Assembly (NCBI GenBank): GCA_032718475.1
Contig: JAUCBJ010004664.1
Coordinates: forward strand, 1 to 30,330
Source of the DNA: Nemertoderma westbladi
Lineage: Eukaryota; Xenacoelomorpha; Nemertodermatida; Nemertodermatidae
Length of the DNA stretch: 30,330 nt
Direction: 5' to 3'
Under the pieces are notes generated by a model. That model did no database searches. It worked only from the letters and a program-made list of their open reading frames with translations, and was not told where the DNA came from. Made by a program: the position numbers and the translations under genes. Below, piece by piece: positions 1 to 8,880 of the stretch. Numbering within the stretch: position 1 is the first letter of the stretch; each line of letters begins with the position of its first letter.

Positions 1-70
1 CAATAACAATGTTATTTTATATTGTTTTACTTTATAAACGTTTTTAAAACCCAAATAATTGATTGATGGT

Positions 71-87
71 GGGGGGGGGGGGGGGGG
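71..87 (+). repeat. Poly-G run (G17)
   Basis: Seventeen consecutive G, preceded by GGT. It is the first of four long G homopolymers in the left third of the window, all reading G on the plus strand. Such a run can form a G-quadruplex and is prone to length error in sequencing. Confidence 0.95.
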
Positions 88-625
88 TCGTTAAACTGCA
101 GACATTATCTACTATGGGGTTACCCCCTTAAATTTCGAAAGTGGCCAAAAGTAATTTACTAATGTAATGGGATAATTTTTGGAATAGTTTTGAAAATTGT
201 TAACCCTGTAAGATCATATAAGATCATGTAATATGAGTAAAATCATAAAAAATATATAAAATTTTGATGAAATTCAAACCATATCTCTGGACTGGCTGAC
301 TGGACGGAGCTATTGAGATGCAGTTTTTTAATTGTTTTATAATATAGCGATAGGTAAAAGCTAGAAGGTGCGTTTGTTTCAATTTTAATATTTTGTAAAT
401 ACAACAGAATTAAGAGAATATATGGTGTTTTGGATTCTTTCCTTATGTCATAACGAACGAATCACTTTTCCAAATCATGTGTTTTCTAATTTATAATAAT
501 AAATCTGACCGCTACCTATTTAATAAGGAGCCTCTAAGAAGGGGCTCCGGGGAATAATAACATAATCCTCGAAACGAAATAAACTTTCAAAGAAGAAATA
601 TAAAATGACCCCCATATAGTAATTG

Positions 626-631
626 TTTATT
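626..631 (-). promoter_or_regulatory. Candidate polyadenylation signal for the syntaxin gene
   Basis: The plus-strand hexamer TTTATT reads AATAAA on the minus strand, 190 nt downstream of the syntaxin-18 stop codon. A second, closer candidate (ATTAAA on the minus strand) lies at 766-771, about 50 nt after the stop. Which is used cannot be told from sequence alone. Confidence 0.4.
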
Positions 632-820
632 AAAATATTATCAGAAACTAAAGCAAAATTATTTTAATTGCTTAATCAAAAACCTTTTTAAGACAATCCA
701 ATAAAGCCAATATTGAGATATAGGCCTATAATTACTTGACTTGGGCGAGTTACTTATTGCATTAATTTAATAACCGTTGAGGACAATACATTTATACCAC
801 GACCATATATCGAAAATTAA

Positions 821-1735
821 TTAATTATACCAATCCAAAAAGAGCAATGTGGTGCTGAGCACAATAAGTATAAATATCAACCAAAACCTAAAGCGGGAAC
901 TAGTCACTGTGCTCTGTCGTATGATGTTCGAAGCGTCCTTAATGTTCTCTGTCGTACCAATAACAACGGTGTTAACATTACCAATTTCCTGGTCTTGTTG
1001 CAAAACTTTATTCGCGAAAATCTCTTGTAGACGCGAAATTTCAACAACTTTACCTTCTATTTGTTTAACTTCGTCCGACATAGAGTTCATTTCTCGAAAT
1101 AATTTTTGGTTTTCCTCCTCAAACATCATAATTTCCTCCATAGAAAGTTCCTCCATACTCATATCTTCAGTTTCCGTGGAATCAAGGAATTCAACAGTTC
1201 TAGAACTCGATTTCCTACGGCTCTCAATCCGTTTAGATTCCGGTTCGATGTAAGACAATTTTTTTCTATCAATAATTCGTTTCACCCTAATAGCCCGCTG
1301 TTCGCTGTACAGATTACATACACTCACTAGATAATTGTTTAACACCTCAATGACACACATTTTATTATCTGTCATTTGTTTCGAACAGGGCGGAGAATCT
1401 ATTGTCGAACTTAATTGGCTGATCGCCGATCTGCAGTTCCTCATATAGTTACCGGCGTCGATGTCGATTTTATCGCGGTCGCTGTCCGTTATCCCGCCAG
1501 ACTCATCTGTCTCTTTGATAATCCCAATATAATCCTTACGATTCTTGAGCAGAAAAAGTCGGAGTTTCGTTATATTTGCGAGAATTTCCTTGGATCGTTT
1601 AGCGAATTCGGTTTTTTTGCGACTTCGCATCGCGATACCACCGGTGACAGTAGAACCTGAATCTACACCAATAACTTTATTTCTAGTTTTCACGGTTTTA
1701 ACTGTGGCTCTGAATACTTCGGTTCTGTCCGCCAT
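821..1735 (-). CDS. STX18: Syntaxin-18 (Qa-SNARE of the endoplasmic reticulum), single exon
   Basis: A tail-anchored t-SNARE acting in Golgi-to-ER retrograde transport. The family partners are BNIP1/Sec20, USE1 and Sec22b, with the NBAS-RINT1-ZW10 tether. The 304 residues match syntaxin-18 along their length. The N-terminus has FRATVKTVKTRNK (8-20), the conserved N-terminal peptide of the family. HRKDY/TD-RD-ID-like spacing (65-91) and LYSEQRAIRVKR (142-153) follow. An acidic linker ends in MEEIMMFEEENQ (199-210). The SNARE helix spans about 207-273 with the zero-layer glutamine at Q237 in EISRLQEIF. A hydrophobic anchor (about 284-300) ends in LFLDWYN, as in the animal protein. The start has a strong context (A at -3, G at +4) and the length is normal. 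The whole gene is one uninterrupted ORF, whereas vertebrate STX18 has many exons. It could be an intronless native gene or an intact retrocopy. No poly-A tract is visible downstream, which does not favour a recent retrocopy. Confidence 0.95.
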   Translation of the reverse strand: MADRTEVFRATVKTVKTRNKVIGVDSGSTVTGGIAMRSRKKTEFAKRSKEILANITKLRLFLLKNRKDYIGIIKETDESGGITDSDRDKIDIDAGNYMRNCRSAISQLSSTIDSPPCSKQMTDNKMCVIEVLNNYLVSVCNLYSEQRAIRVKRIIDRKKLSYIEPESKRIESRRKSSSRTVEFLDSTETEDMSMEELSMEEIMMFEEENQKLFREMNSMSDEVKQIEGKVVEISRLQEIFANKVLQQDQEIGNVNTVVIGTTENIKDASNIIRQSTVTSSRFRFWLIFILIVLSTTLLFLDWYN

Positions 1736-2384
1736 GATTCCGCACTTTCAGACTTTTAAATACGTAGGTACCAATCGCAACCGCAGTACCGGTATCAGGC
1801 ACTGCCAGGGTACCGGTACGGTAGATACAGAGATAAGATACGTAGATCAGTAGTTATTGTTATTACTGTATTATATTACTGTATTACGGACCGGTTAAGG
1901 TGCAGTGGTGTTTAGACGGACCGGTTATTACAGTATTACAGTACCGGTACAGCACAAGCCACTGGTACTTAGATCGTGGCTTTTCCAGTTAACATTATTC
2001 CATTTTGTATAAAACAAGTACTGAAGTAGGCCTAATGTGGTTGGAGAAAGCTGCTAGGGGCAGAGGGGCTGCTACTAAGCAGCAACCAATCACGTTAATC
2101 CTGTTTAACACAGAGGCAATGAGAATGGAATATTGCTAACATGAAAAAGTTCAGGTTAACATTATTCCATATCTCAGTATCTGTATTCACTATTCTATTA
2201 GGCCCTACCCCTACCCTTGAGACTGGCCTTTTCTGTTTCATTAGCCTATAGAACCTGACAACAGTTATACCAGTATGCCGAAAGCAGTCAGGCGTCATGC
2301 AGAACAGTAGGTACATACATCAAAGCAAATTATTAAGATATAGGCCTATCGCTATCATTGTAGTTACAGTACATGGGAGCAGTA
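1736..2384. promoter_or_regulatory. Upstream region of syntaxin-18, with short direct and inverted repeats
   Basis: This stretch lies 5' of the minus-strand syntaxin gene and should hold its 5' UTR and promoter. I see no TATA box at a convincing distance. It contains repeated GTACCGG words (about 1786, 1811, 1951), an exact 12-bp direct repeat ACGGACCGGTTA at 1886-1897 and 1916-1927, and surrounding imperfectly complementary ATTACTGTATTA / TTACAGTATTACA blocks that could fold back. The compact inverted pair around 2049-2084 (GCTGCT and AGCAGC) is also present. No protein-coding exon is evident. Confidence 0.35.
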
Positions 2385-3029
2385 ATGGGACGATTAAAAA
2401 AAGTAGTGGAATGTAATTTATCTGTTTATGCGATAAGAAGTACACAACAACCTTGGCTCTCTTAAAAACCTGCATCTAGTTTCTGTACAAACCGGAATGA
2501 AAATATTTCAAATGAAGATTTTCCCAATGACATCGTACGCAATATCCGAATTTGGTCCCCTGCTTACACTGCCCCAACTAAAGGAAATCGACAAAATAAA
2601 ATCTACATTTATAAAACGGTTACTCGGCCTACACATCTCCTCATCCTCCACGCTCGCTTTGAAATTAATCAACGAAGAAACCTTAACTAATGACATTGTT
2701 CTTAAATTCCCAGGCATATTTAACTCAGCAATTCTAGAACAGTACAACACACTTTCAGAAACGATCGCAATGCAAATTTCAATGCAGAACAATACCAGCT
2801 GGGCCCTGCGTTCCAATCATCTAGCTGGAAACGCAGCGGCCAACGACACCGTCACCTAGCAACAAGAACCACATCACACGGGTTTCATTTCAAGCTGTGT
2901 GAAAATAAATCCTACCACGATCCATGTATTGACTGTATATGTCTTTTCTGTCTGCAACCCGCAAAGAACCGATACCATGCCCTAGTCTGCGACAAATGCC
3001 CAACAATATCCACCTTATCCTCTCAATAA
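2385..3029 (+). pseudogene. 3' remnant of a non-LTR retrotransposon ORF (reverse transcriptase C-terminal part), frame-broken
   Basis: Three overlapping open pieces read as the region downstream of the reverse-transcriptase core of a LINE-type element. Piece 1 (2385-2465) gives RLKKVVECNLSVYAIRS. Piece 2 (about 2461-2846, another frame) begins SLKNLHLVSVQTG and contains TSYAIS, LTLPQLKEIDKIKSTFIKR and LLGLH, the thumb/connection pattern common after LINE RT domains. Piece 3 (2847-3029, back in the first frame) gives HLATRTTSHGFHFKLC followed by a cysteine/histidine cluster (CIDCICLFC, then H-x3-C), a C-terminal finger of such ORFs, and ends at TAA. The two frameshifts (near 2461 and 2846) compensate each other, but the gene is dead: the 5' part is missing and the middle frame has stops. 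The clade (CR1/L2-like or other) cannot be fixed from this fragment. Confidence 0.75.
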
Positions 3030-3952
3030 CTAATTACTTTAGACCATATATTAATATTTTAATAATTTATAAATTTTAGATTCCGTGCAATTTAATATAT
3101 AATTACTTAGGTTTTTACCATTTACCCCGACTGGGGGGTGTCCAGACTAATTAATAACAACCTCTGCGTTATCGAGACACAAACAAAAAATTGATAAAAG
3201 GAGAACCGACAGCGAAACTAAACCATTTCCACGTTGTCCAGCCTGTCAGCACTTCTTTTTGCTACTCGCATGTTGGGAATGCTACAGACAGACCTTGGAC
3301 CAATTGAATGGATATGATGTAGCGTTTGCACGGGTGTAAACACTACGCCGACAACCGTCAACCACCAGACTACATGGACTACTGCCCAACAACAGCAAAT
3401 ATGAATGTGTAACCTGAGTTCGTAACTCTCGTTTGTTTTGTCTAAGTTAGATAGTTAGACTAACCTTCCTGCACTGTAACCTGTTCCTTTCCCTCAATTA
3501 ATAAATAACATTTAATTAATTGGCTTTAATAATGGTTGTCGGCGTTGGCTGTCAGTTGTCGGCGTTACGGAGTTTCATTTCCTTACACCCCGTTTGGACG
3601 AAGTGGTTGGTATCATAAAAGTTGTGTGAATAAAACGCAACACAATATGTGAGACCTGTCTGCCTGTATTTTGCCCACATTGAATACGGTATACTACGTG
3701 GCAAGTACCTCAATGAGATATTGTATAAGTACAGTATGTTTATTACTAGGCCTAAACCTAGACTTAACTATGGCCTATATATAAATATTTCATTTACAGT
3801 TTACATCATTGTAATCCTATCTGCCTATTGTACCATATAATATTCTATGGCATACTCGAATACTAACTGAATGGAATAATGTTAACTGGAAAAGCATTAG
3901 GAAAAGTATTACACCTATCTGCCTATCAGCCTACCCGGATACTGCATGTACT
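3030..3952. other. Non-genic region between the LINE remnant and the inverted-repeat element
   Basis: The first part may be the 3' UTR of the retrotransposon remnant. A short open stretch at 3196-3339 on the plus strand reads with a CPAC...CWEC cysteine pattern, but it is too short and unplaced to call. A duplicated GTCGGCGTT word occurs around 3538-3565. The ORF at 3649-3840 is AT-rich and resembles no family I know. Confidence 0.4.
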
Positions 3953-4001
3953 GTATGATCATAGATCGATACCTTTTCTTACTGGTGGCCTGGGCGGATT
4001 T
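3953..4001 (+). repeat. Left terminal inverted repeat
   Basis: The 49-bp left arm. It differs from the right arm at four positions (8, 15, 18 and 42 of the arm). Confidence 0.85.
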
Positions 4002-4439
4002 CCATACAACAATCCCTTAAAAAAATTTATACTTAGCAATGTTTAATCACCTCCGTAGACTTTATTTTACGTCTTTGAAATGTAATCTAGATCATTCGAA
4101 GCGCCTTCGTCTGTAGATTCCGAATCTGAAAACCGTTTAAATTTAACCAAAAATTGGTAAAGATATTATCAAAATACTAATGTGTAAATTCATAGGCGTA
4201 AATCTAGAATATTAGTTATTATTTAGCTGAGCGTTTAAAACTCTCCATCTTGTTTTTTCATTACCCATAATTAATATTCTAAAATTGAGTTTAAAAAAAC
4301 GATGAAGGCGGTTCTTCTGTTCTTTCTAATGATATCTGGATTTCATTCCAAGGACGAAAAATAAAGCTGACAGAGGTGGCTAATTGCGAAATAGACGATA
4401 TTTAACGGCTTGTTGTATCGAAATTGCTCAAAAATTAAA

Positions 4440-4488
4440 AAATCCGGCCAGGCCACCAGTAAGAAAAGGTGTCAATCTATCATCATAC
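4440..4488 (-). repeat. Right terminal inverted repeat
   Basis: The 49-bp right arm, inverted relative to the left one at 45/49 identity. It is separated by 32 bp from the G19 run at 4521. Confidence 0.85.
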
Positions 4489-4867
4489 CAAATTTCGTAG
4501 CATTTTATTGAAAAAAATTAGGGGGGGGGGGGGGGGGGGCTCCGGCCCCTTAAAAATGGTTGTTGTATTTTGTATTAAGGGTTATGTTATGCTGTATGTA
4601 GATCAGTATATTACACATCCACCCACACTACTACACTGTACTACACCCCACAGTACTACGTACTGACGTACTAGGCCCTACTACCTACAGCAGTACAGTA
4701 CAGTTGTTGTAGGCCGCCTACATAAAGCTATAGCTGGACATAGTCCTGTAGTCACCCAGTGTATTGTTTTTTAATTACGGGTATATATTTTTCGAAGCAT
4801 TAGGTCCAGTGGCGTTAAGGCCGAATATCCTTTTGATATGTTTTAATTTAATATTATTTTTTTGCAG
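4489..4867. other. Region before the first recognisable plexin-like exon
   Basis: It contains the G19 run and many short TACTACAGTAC-type words. A good polypyrimidine tract (ATTATTTTTTTGCAG) ends at 4867. I see no other exon. It is probably intron, since the exon at 4868 starts with an acceptor. Confidence 0.4.
4521..4539 (+). repeat. Poly-G run (G19)
   Basis: Nineteen G after the A-rich stretch ATTGAAAAAAATTA and followed by CTCCGG. It lies just outside the inverted-repeat element. Confidence 0.95.
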
Positions 4868-4938
4868 ATAACGTGGATGTTTAGCAAAATATATTATCGA
4901 AATGGAACGGTTAAAAAGTCTTCCAGAAAGTCTCACCG
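4868..4938 (+). CDS. Possible internal exon of the plexin-like gene (exon 1 of window)
   Basis: A strong acceptor (TTTTTTTGCAG) ends at 4867 and the donor CG|GTAGGT follows 4938. One frame is open through the 71 bp, reading ITWMFSKIYYRNGTVKKSSR and ending KSH plus two bases of the next codon. Those two bases join the single leading G of the exon at 6000 to make an arginine codon, so the phases agree. The peptide is basic, lacks cysteine and does not look like a PSI or IPT domain, so the assignment rests on splice signals and phase only. The ATG inside (4877) could also be a start, but no signal peptide follows it. Confidence 0.45.
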
Positions 4939-5091
4939 GTAGGTAAATACAATACACCACACCATTTATATAGAAATATATAGCAATATTGTTAATCATG
5001 GTAAATAATAATCATTATGTAATATATTTTAAATATTGTTAATCTGATAATCGTAGATCATCAGCTACTGTAATATAGACAACATAATTGT

Positions 5092-5109
5092 GGGGGGGGG
5101 GGGGGGGGG
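5092..5109 (+). repeat. Poly-G run (G18)
   Basis: Eighteen G followed by CTC, as at the G19 run at 4521. The orientation is the same as the other three runs. Confidence 0.95.
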
Positions 5110-5406
5110 CTCTAAAACACAGGCATACAAATCACCAACTGCAGACCGAAGCAGTAGCCTACATTCTAAACATATTTCGTCAGGGAGTAGGCCTACAGTA
5201 TAAGATCAGTTGAGTTACCGGGAGATGATGACATACTATGCACATCACATTAAACAACTGACCCCGATAGTACGACAGGAGTACGCTGCGATGATTACCA
5301 ATAACGGGAAGTTATATTTATAAGATTTTTATGCCAATTAAGTTTTATTCGAGGATAATTGTTCTCCCTTCCTTAATGTAACTAGAGAAACCCGAGTAAC
5401 TGAACT

Positions 5407-5423
5407 GGGTGGGAGGGGAGGGG
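5407..5423 (+). other. Canonical G-quadruplex motif
   Basis: GGGTGGGAGGGGAGGGG has four G-tracts of 3-4 joined by single-base loops, the most stable class of quadruplex motif. It lies 27 bp upstream of the ATG at 5451. Confidence 0.7.
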
Positions 5424-5450
5424 ATGAAATAATACGCCCGAGCGAACACG

Positions 5451-5591
5451 ATGGATCTGTTAACCGAACTGAGCGATGAGTTATGGGAGTATTATCTGCG
5501 AATAATCATTAATGACGAGAGGAGAGGATTACCTTTTCTTATAATTAAATATTTCCAATTTCGAACAAAAATTTTATGCTCCAAGTCATAA
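5451..5591 (+). CDS. Short ORF of unknown status (46 residues)
   Basis: The ORF begins MDLLTELSDELWEYYL, continues basic and aromatic, and ends at TAA. The start context is strong (A at -3, G at +4), the first half has a protein-like composition, and a G-quadruplex motif sits just upstream. Against it, the ORF is short, lies inside what should be an intron of the plexin-like gene, and matches no family I know. It could be a chance ORF or the first coding exon of an alternative transcript, although I see no clear donor after the open part. Confidence 0.2.
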   Translation: MDLLTELSDELWEYYLRIIINDERRGLPFLIIKYFQFRTKILCSKS

Positions 5592-5999
5592 TTATAAAAC
5601 TTTAAGTAAATAATGTAGTTATTTATTTTAATGCTATATAGTTAGTTATACAGTAGTTAATTAATTAAATATTTTTAACTAAATATCACTTTGCATGATT
5701 AATATACGAGTACAGTAGTTGGTAGTTGTAAAAACTTACCGCTACCTTAAACAGGTTATTTCATGACGAAAGGAAAACTCCCCCATGTGGGCTCAAACCT
5801 CGCTAGTCGATTTGACATTATTTTCCAGGTTGCTGATCAATAACCTTAAGGCCTACAGTACAGTAGCCTCCTAGAGCTCGAAATCCTCGGGGTTCCATTG
5901 TGCTGTACGAGACCGACAGTACTGTATTAATAATGTTACGTACACCCTGTAGTTAGCACTTAACAGTTCCGGTTTCAATACTTTCCTTTATTGTTACAG

Positions 6000-6123
6000 G
6001 GTTCTGGGTGATCTTGCCGCTGATGTCAACCTCCAGAATAAGTTGAACTTAGAAAGAAAATCGTTGATTGTTAGACGCCAAAGGTGGACCGATTCGGTGG
6101 ATGCACCAAAATTACTGAAACTG
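6000..6123 (+). CDS. Internal exon of the plexin-like gene (exon 2 of window)
   Basis: The acceptor CTTTATTGTTACAG ends at 5999 and the donor CTG|GTAGGT follows 6123. The only open frame starts with one base completing the arginine codon from the exon at 4868, then reads VLGDLAADVNLQNKLNLE and onwards to KLLKL. It ends in phase 0, exactly matching the phase-0 start of the exon at 6309. The encoded 41 residues are charged and helix-like, with no cysteine, so they are not a PSI domain. They may be a linker leading into the IPT domain. The exon is believable from its signals and from the join KLLKL-EAKITKITP. Its homology is not recognised. Confidence 0.6.
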
Positions 6124-6308
6124 GTAGGTAGTCTGAAAAATAACCTAACTAAATAACAGATAAATCAGGCATTATAATATTTCCTAAGAGTTACAGTATC
6201 CTTAAAGTATATAAAACCTTAGGCCTACCCACCCAGTATACCAGTATACCCTACCCAGTAGCCTACCTAGCTATACTCTTAGTAATAAGCGGCTTTTTCA
6301 TAATCCAG
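6124..6308. other. Short intron (185 bp)
   Basis: It runs from donor GTAGGT to acceptor CCAG. It is AT-rich, with TACCCAGTATACCAGTATACC-type words, and nothing else is seen. Confidence 0.6.
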
Positions 6309-6607
6309 GAAGCGAAAATAACAAAAATTACACCTTTATTTGGCGCTGAATCCGGTGGAACTAATTTACGTATCCATGGCAACGGTCTCAACTCATCCAG
6401 GGTAGATATCGCCGGGTATGAATGTCGTATAGTGGATCAGAAGGAGTCTGGGATACATTGCGTGACGTCATCAGCTCCTTCCGTTACTAGGAGCAACGTG
6501 TCCGTGCTGTTGGTGGACAATGTGACGTCACTACAAAGCGTGGATGAATTCCAATACAGAACCGATCCCATCGTGGCGAATGTCGCTCCTCTACTGAGCA
6601 TGAAAAG
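6309..6607 (+). CDS. Plexin-like receptor, exon with an IPT/TIG domain (exon 3 of window)
   Basis: The acceptor CATAATCCAG ends at 6308 and the donor AAAAG|GTAAAG follows 6607. The frame is open throughout (99 codons plus two bases). It encodes KITKITPLFGAESGGTNL-RIHGNGL, the classic first strands of an IPT/TIG immunoglobulin-like fold. YECRIVD and GIHCVTSSAP follow (the usual cysteine pair), then SVLLVDN and the closing strand DEFQYRTDPIVANVAPL, which leads straight into the next IPT domain. The F-x-Y-x2-DP-x4-x-P transition is characteristic of plexins and MET/RON receptors, where consecutive IPT domains form the extracellular stalk that carries the ligand-binding Sema domain. The exon ends in the serine codon of the next SGG motif (phase 2). 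Confidence 0.85.
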
Positions 6608-6880
6608 GTAAAGTAAATCTAGTCTAGCCTACTAAATCAAGCCCTACTTCGATAATTTTAAATATTTGGTTATTTTCACCGATCCTATTGAGCTTCAGGA
6701 AATGAATGATATACATTAGTTTATTTCGCAATTTCGTGGGCTCTTACAGTATTACCGTATATTGTAATACAGTAAGTTGTTCAGAAATGGAACAAATGAG
6801 AAATCGCGTCACAGGGGGTTGAACCAGCGCTTACAGTATTATACATATAACTATCTTATGTTTTATGATTGATTCCGCAG
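6608..6880. other. Short intron (273 bp)
   Basis: It runs from donor GTAAAG to acceptor GATTCCGCAG, with several ACAGTATTA words. It joins the phase-2 end of the exon ending at 6607 to the exon at 6881. Confidence 0.6.
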
Positions 6881-7097
6881 TGGCGGGATTAACATAACGG
6901 TTTCTGGGCGCCATCTAGACTCTGTTTACGCACCGAGGATTCGGGTTTCATTAACCGACAGTACCGGTAGTACTTCCAGCGCTATCGCCCATTACGAAGG
7001 GCCGTGTTTCCCCGTCGTGCGACCCGATAAACTCATCTGTAGATCCCCCAATGTCGCTAACAGTTATACAACGTCTTCCAGACAACAAGAGTTCCGG
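6881..7097 (+). CDS. Plexin-like receptor, second IPT/TIG domain (exon 4 of window)
   Basis: The acceptor GATTCCGCAG ends at 6880. The first base completes AG|T (serine), so that the join reads MKSGGINITVSGRHLDSV, the SGG...G-x-x-L signature of an IPT domain and the plexin form 'HLDSV-APRIRV'. Further on come GPCFPVVRPDKLICRSP (Cys...Cys with the CRSP/CQAP motif of plexins) and RQQEFRV. The likely donor is CGG|GTTAGT after 7097, giving a phase-0 end. Without splicing, the frame stops at 7122. The next exon at 9707 continues LSFLMDGVASV, which matches the plexin strand 'EF-F-LDNVQSL' very well. This supports both the donor and the order of exons. Confidence 0.85.
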
Positions 7098-7929
7098 GTT
7101 AGTTTTTGTATCTCTGCACTGTAATACTGTATAGTCTGGTTGAAATTGAATTGAACCTTACACGAACATGGGGTACACAGACTTCACACAGAACGCTCCA
7201 CCGCTTACGCCAGATAACTTAGTGATAAAAGCGGGTCACTCTAATTTTAGGACACTTCCGAGTTATTTATTCTAGACATCCTGGAGACAGATGTGCTTGT
7301 TAAATTTAGTTCTAAATAAATTATCATAGTGAAAAAAAGCCTTACCTTTATTCTATTACTCATGGCATTTTCTGTGTTTGACCCGAAAATGTAGCATATT
7401 TTCTAATTGGTTATTTATATTATCTCGACCCTCCCAAAGTGTACATAAAATATGTTGTTGGATTTGAGACCTCCCTAGCGAGAATATAAAATTTATATTT
7501 CGATTTGTGAGTTTGATCGAGGTTCATGGTTAACCAATCAGAGCATCCCATTGCTAGACCCCCTGGCCCTGATATTAATAATTTGCGAATCACCTTAGGC
7601 CTGCCTACTATAGATTTAGGGTTATAGAATAGATCACCCGTGTAGAAAAAATTGGGCAAATCGTTACAGCCGTTTTGGATTTGTTCACTCAATCATACAG
7701 ATCACTCACTCAATTACACAGTGCTGACTTGTGTCAGCAAGCAACCTGCTCTTCCTAATTAAACAGGTTTCAAACATCTGATCAACATTATAGTTACAGT
7801 ACTTACACAACTCCATGTCGACTGACATATTTTTATCACTTCTCATACCAGTAGCTATTACACATCGGCTGACGATATACTGTATGCTGGACTTCAACTA
7901 CATGTACTGTATATTCGGTATCTACTGTA

Positions 7930-8880
7930 CTATGTGGGGCGAGACACGTAGTCGGCGAGCCTTGGCATACGGTTCATATACAGTAGGGCAAATGGAGCAT
8001 GTCCGTCTGTCTGTCTGTCCGTCTGTCTGGTATATCTTTGAACGGGAATTTCTCGGCATCGCTTATTCGAAATTGAACCAAACTTAGTAGGTAAGTAGAA
8101 GAGGGAAAGTTTAGAAAATTTGTAAAGTTTGGTGAAAAATCATGCAGTCTGACGTCAGCTACGACAGCTTATGTGGTTTTTAGAAAATGTTAAATTTCTC
8201 GGGAACGCCTCATTTTCCAGAGCTGAAATTTTGGTTGCTTGTAGAGAATCATAAAGTCTATCTTCTACGAAATTGAAAAGTTAAGACATTTAATTGGGGA
8301 TCGGCTAGAGACTCCGAAGTAATGACATAGGCCTACCGGTACGGTACGGCTGTACTGTACAAGTACGAAATTGCAGAATAAATTTGACACCACCTAGCGG
8401 ATTAATATATAATTGTATATCGATCGTATACATTTTATAGGGTCCGAGCCACGTAGTTGGTGGAGCCTTTGCGAACTGACGCTATCTCTTAGGGGGGTAG
8501 GTAAATTATGGCAAATAGTTCATTCAATAATGGTACTGTATGTCATCATTGTCGCTACGATTTTGACTTACTTATAACTTCGTCGGATTTAAAGCTTTCG
8601 AGTCTAAAATTAGTAGGCATCAATAAGACCATAAGTTTTGTTTTTTAGAGACTTCCAGACACCATCAAATCCTCAGTCTCTCGCTAGAGGGCTACATGTC
8701 TAGATATTAAATATCCTCACATTTTCTTTGCTTTAAACCCGTTCTAGCTGAAATTTGGCATATTTGTACTAGACCATTAACTGTGTCATTCAAAGGAGGC
8801 TCATCTGTCTTCAGTTCTCTAGTCTGCCGCTAGAGGGCAAAATATCTCAAAGTGCAATCACTGAACTAGAACGTGAATGT
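7930..8880. repeat. Degenerate dispersed or tandem repeat region
   Basis: Several segments recur imperfectly within it. GAGACACGTAGTCGGCGAGC (from 7941) resembles the segment at 8446-8469. AATTTCTCGG recurs at 8047 and 8193 (146 bp apart). AGCTGAAATTTTGG (about 8220) resembles AGCTGAAATTTGGC (about 8748). CGCTAGAGGG occurs at 8682 and 8828. The (GTCT)n tract at 8001-8029 lies within it. This looks like a decayed repetitive element with a period near 150 bp. I cannot name the family. Confidence 0.45.
8001..8029 (+). repeat. (GTCT)n microsatellite
   Basis: About seven imperfect GTCT/GTCC tetranucleotide units, embedded in the degenerate repeat region. Confidence 0.85.

Larger units (their letters stand above)
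1..820. other. Non-genic AT-rich flank
   Basis: I see no protein-coding exon here on either strand. It holds a G17 run at 71-87, a small inverted repeat at 527-548 (GGAGCC/GGCTCC with a 10-nt loop), and towards the right end the presumed 3' untranslated region of the minus-strand syntaxin gene. The rest is AT-rich sequence without a pattern I can name. Confidence 0.6.
3953..4488. mobile_element. MITE-like element with 49-bp terminal inverted repeats
   Basis: Positions 3953-4001 and the reverse complement of 4440-4488 match at 45 of 49 bases, including a perfect 23-bp core (3971-3993 on the left). The ends read GTATGAT. Between them are 438 bp of AT-rich sequence with no ORF, which fits a non-autonomous DNA transposon. 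TA dinucleotides sit at the outer ends of both arms (3954-3955 and 4486-4487), so a TA target duplication is possible. TA is its own complement, however, and could belong to the arm. No longer target duplication is seen in the flanks. I cannot assign a superfamily. Confidence 0.75.
4939..5999. other. Presumed intron of the plexin-like gene (1.06 kb)
   Basis: AT-rich sequence between the donor at 4939 and the acceptor ending at 5999. It contains a G18 run (5092-5109), a G-quadruplex motif (5407-5423), a 46-codon ORF with strong start context (5451-5591) and scattered AGGCCTACAGTA words. I recognise no conserved exon. Confidence 0.45.

Noticed and set aside
849-1853. Plus-strand ORFs overlapping the syntaxin gene (849-1253, 1106-1330, 1415-1660, 1545-1853)
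   Set aside because: They are antisense shadows of the clearly conserved minus-strand syntaxin-18 coding sequence.
2508-2816. Minus-strand ORF of 102 codons
   Set aside because: It lies opposite the retrotransposon remnant, whose plus-strand reading has recognisable family patterns.
3196-3339. Open stretch with a CPAC...CWEC cysteine pattern
   Set aside because: It is under 50 codons and has no start or splice signals that fit. It could be repeat-derived, but nothing firm links it to a family.
7420-7692. Minus-strand ORF of 90 codons
   Set aside because: It lies in AT-rich intronic DNA with no family resemblance. The composition looks like translated repeat.
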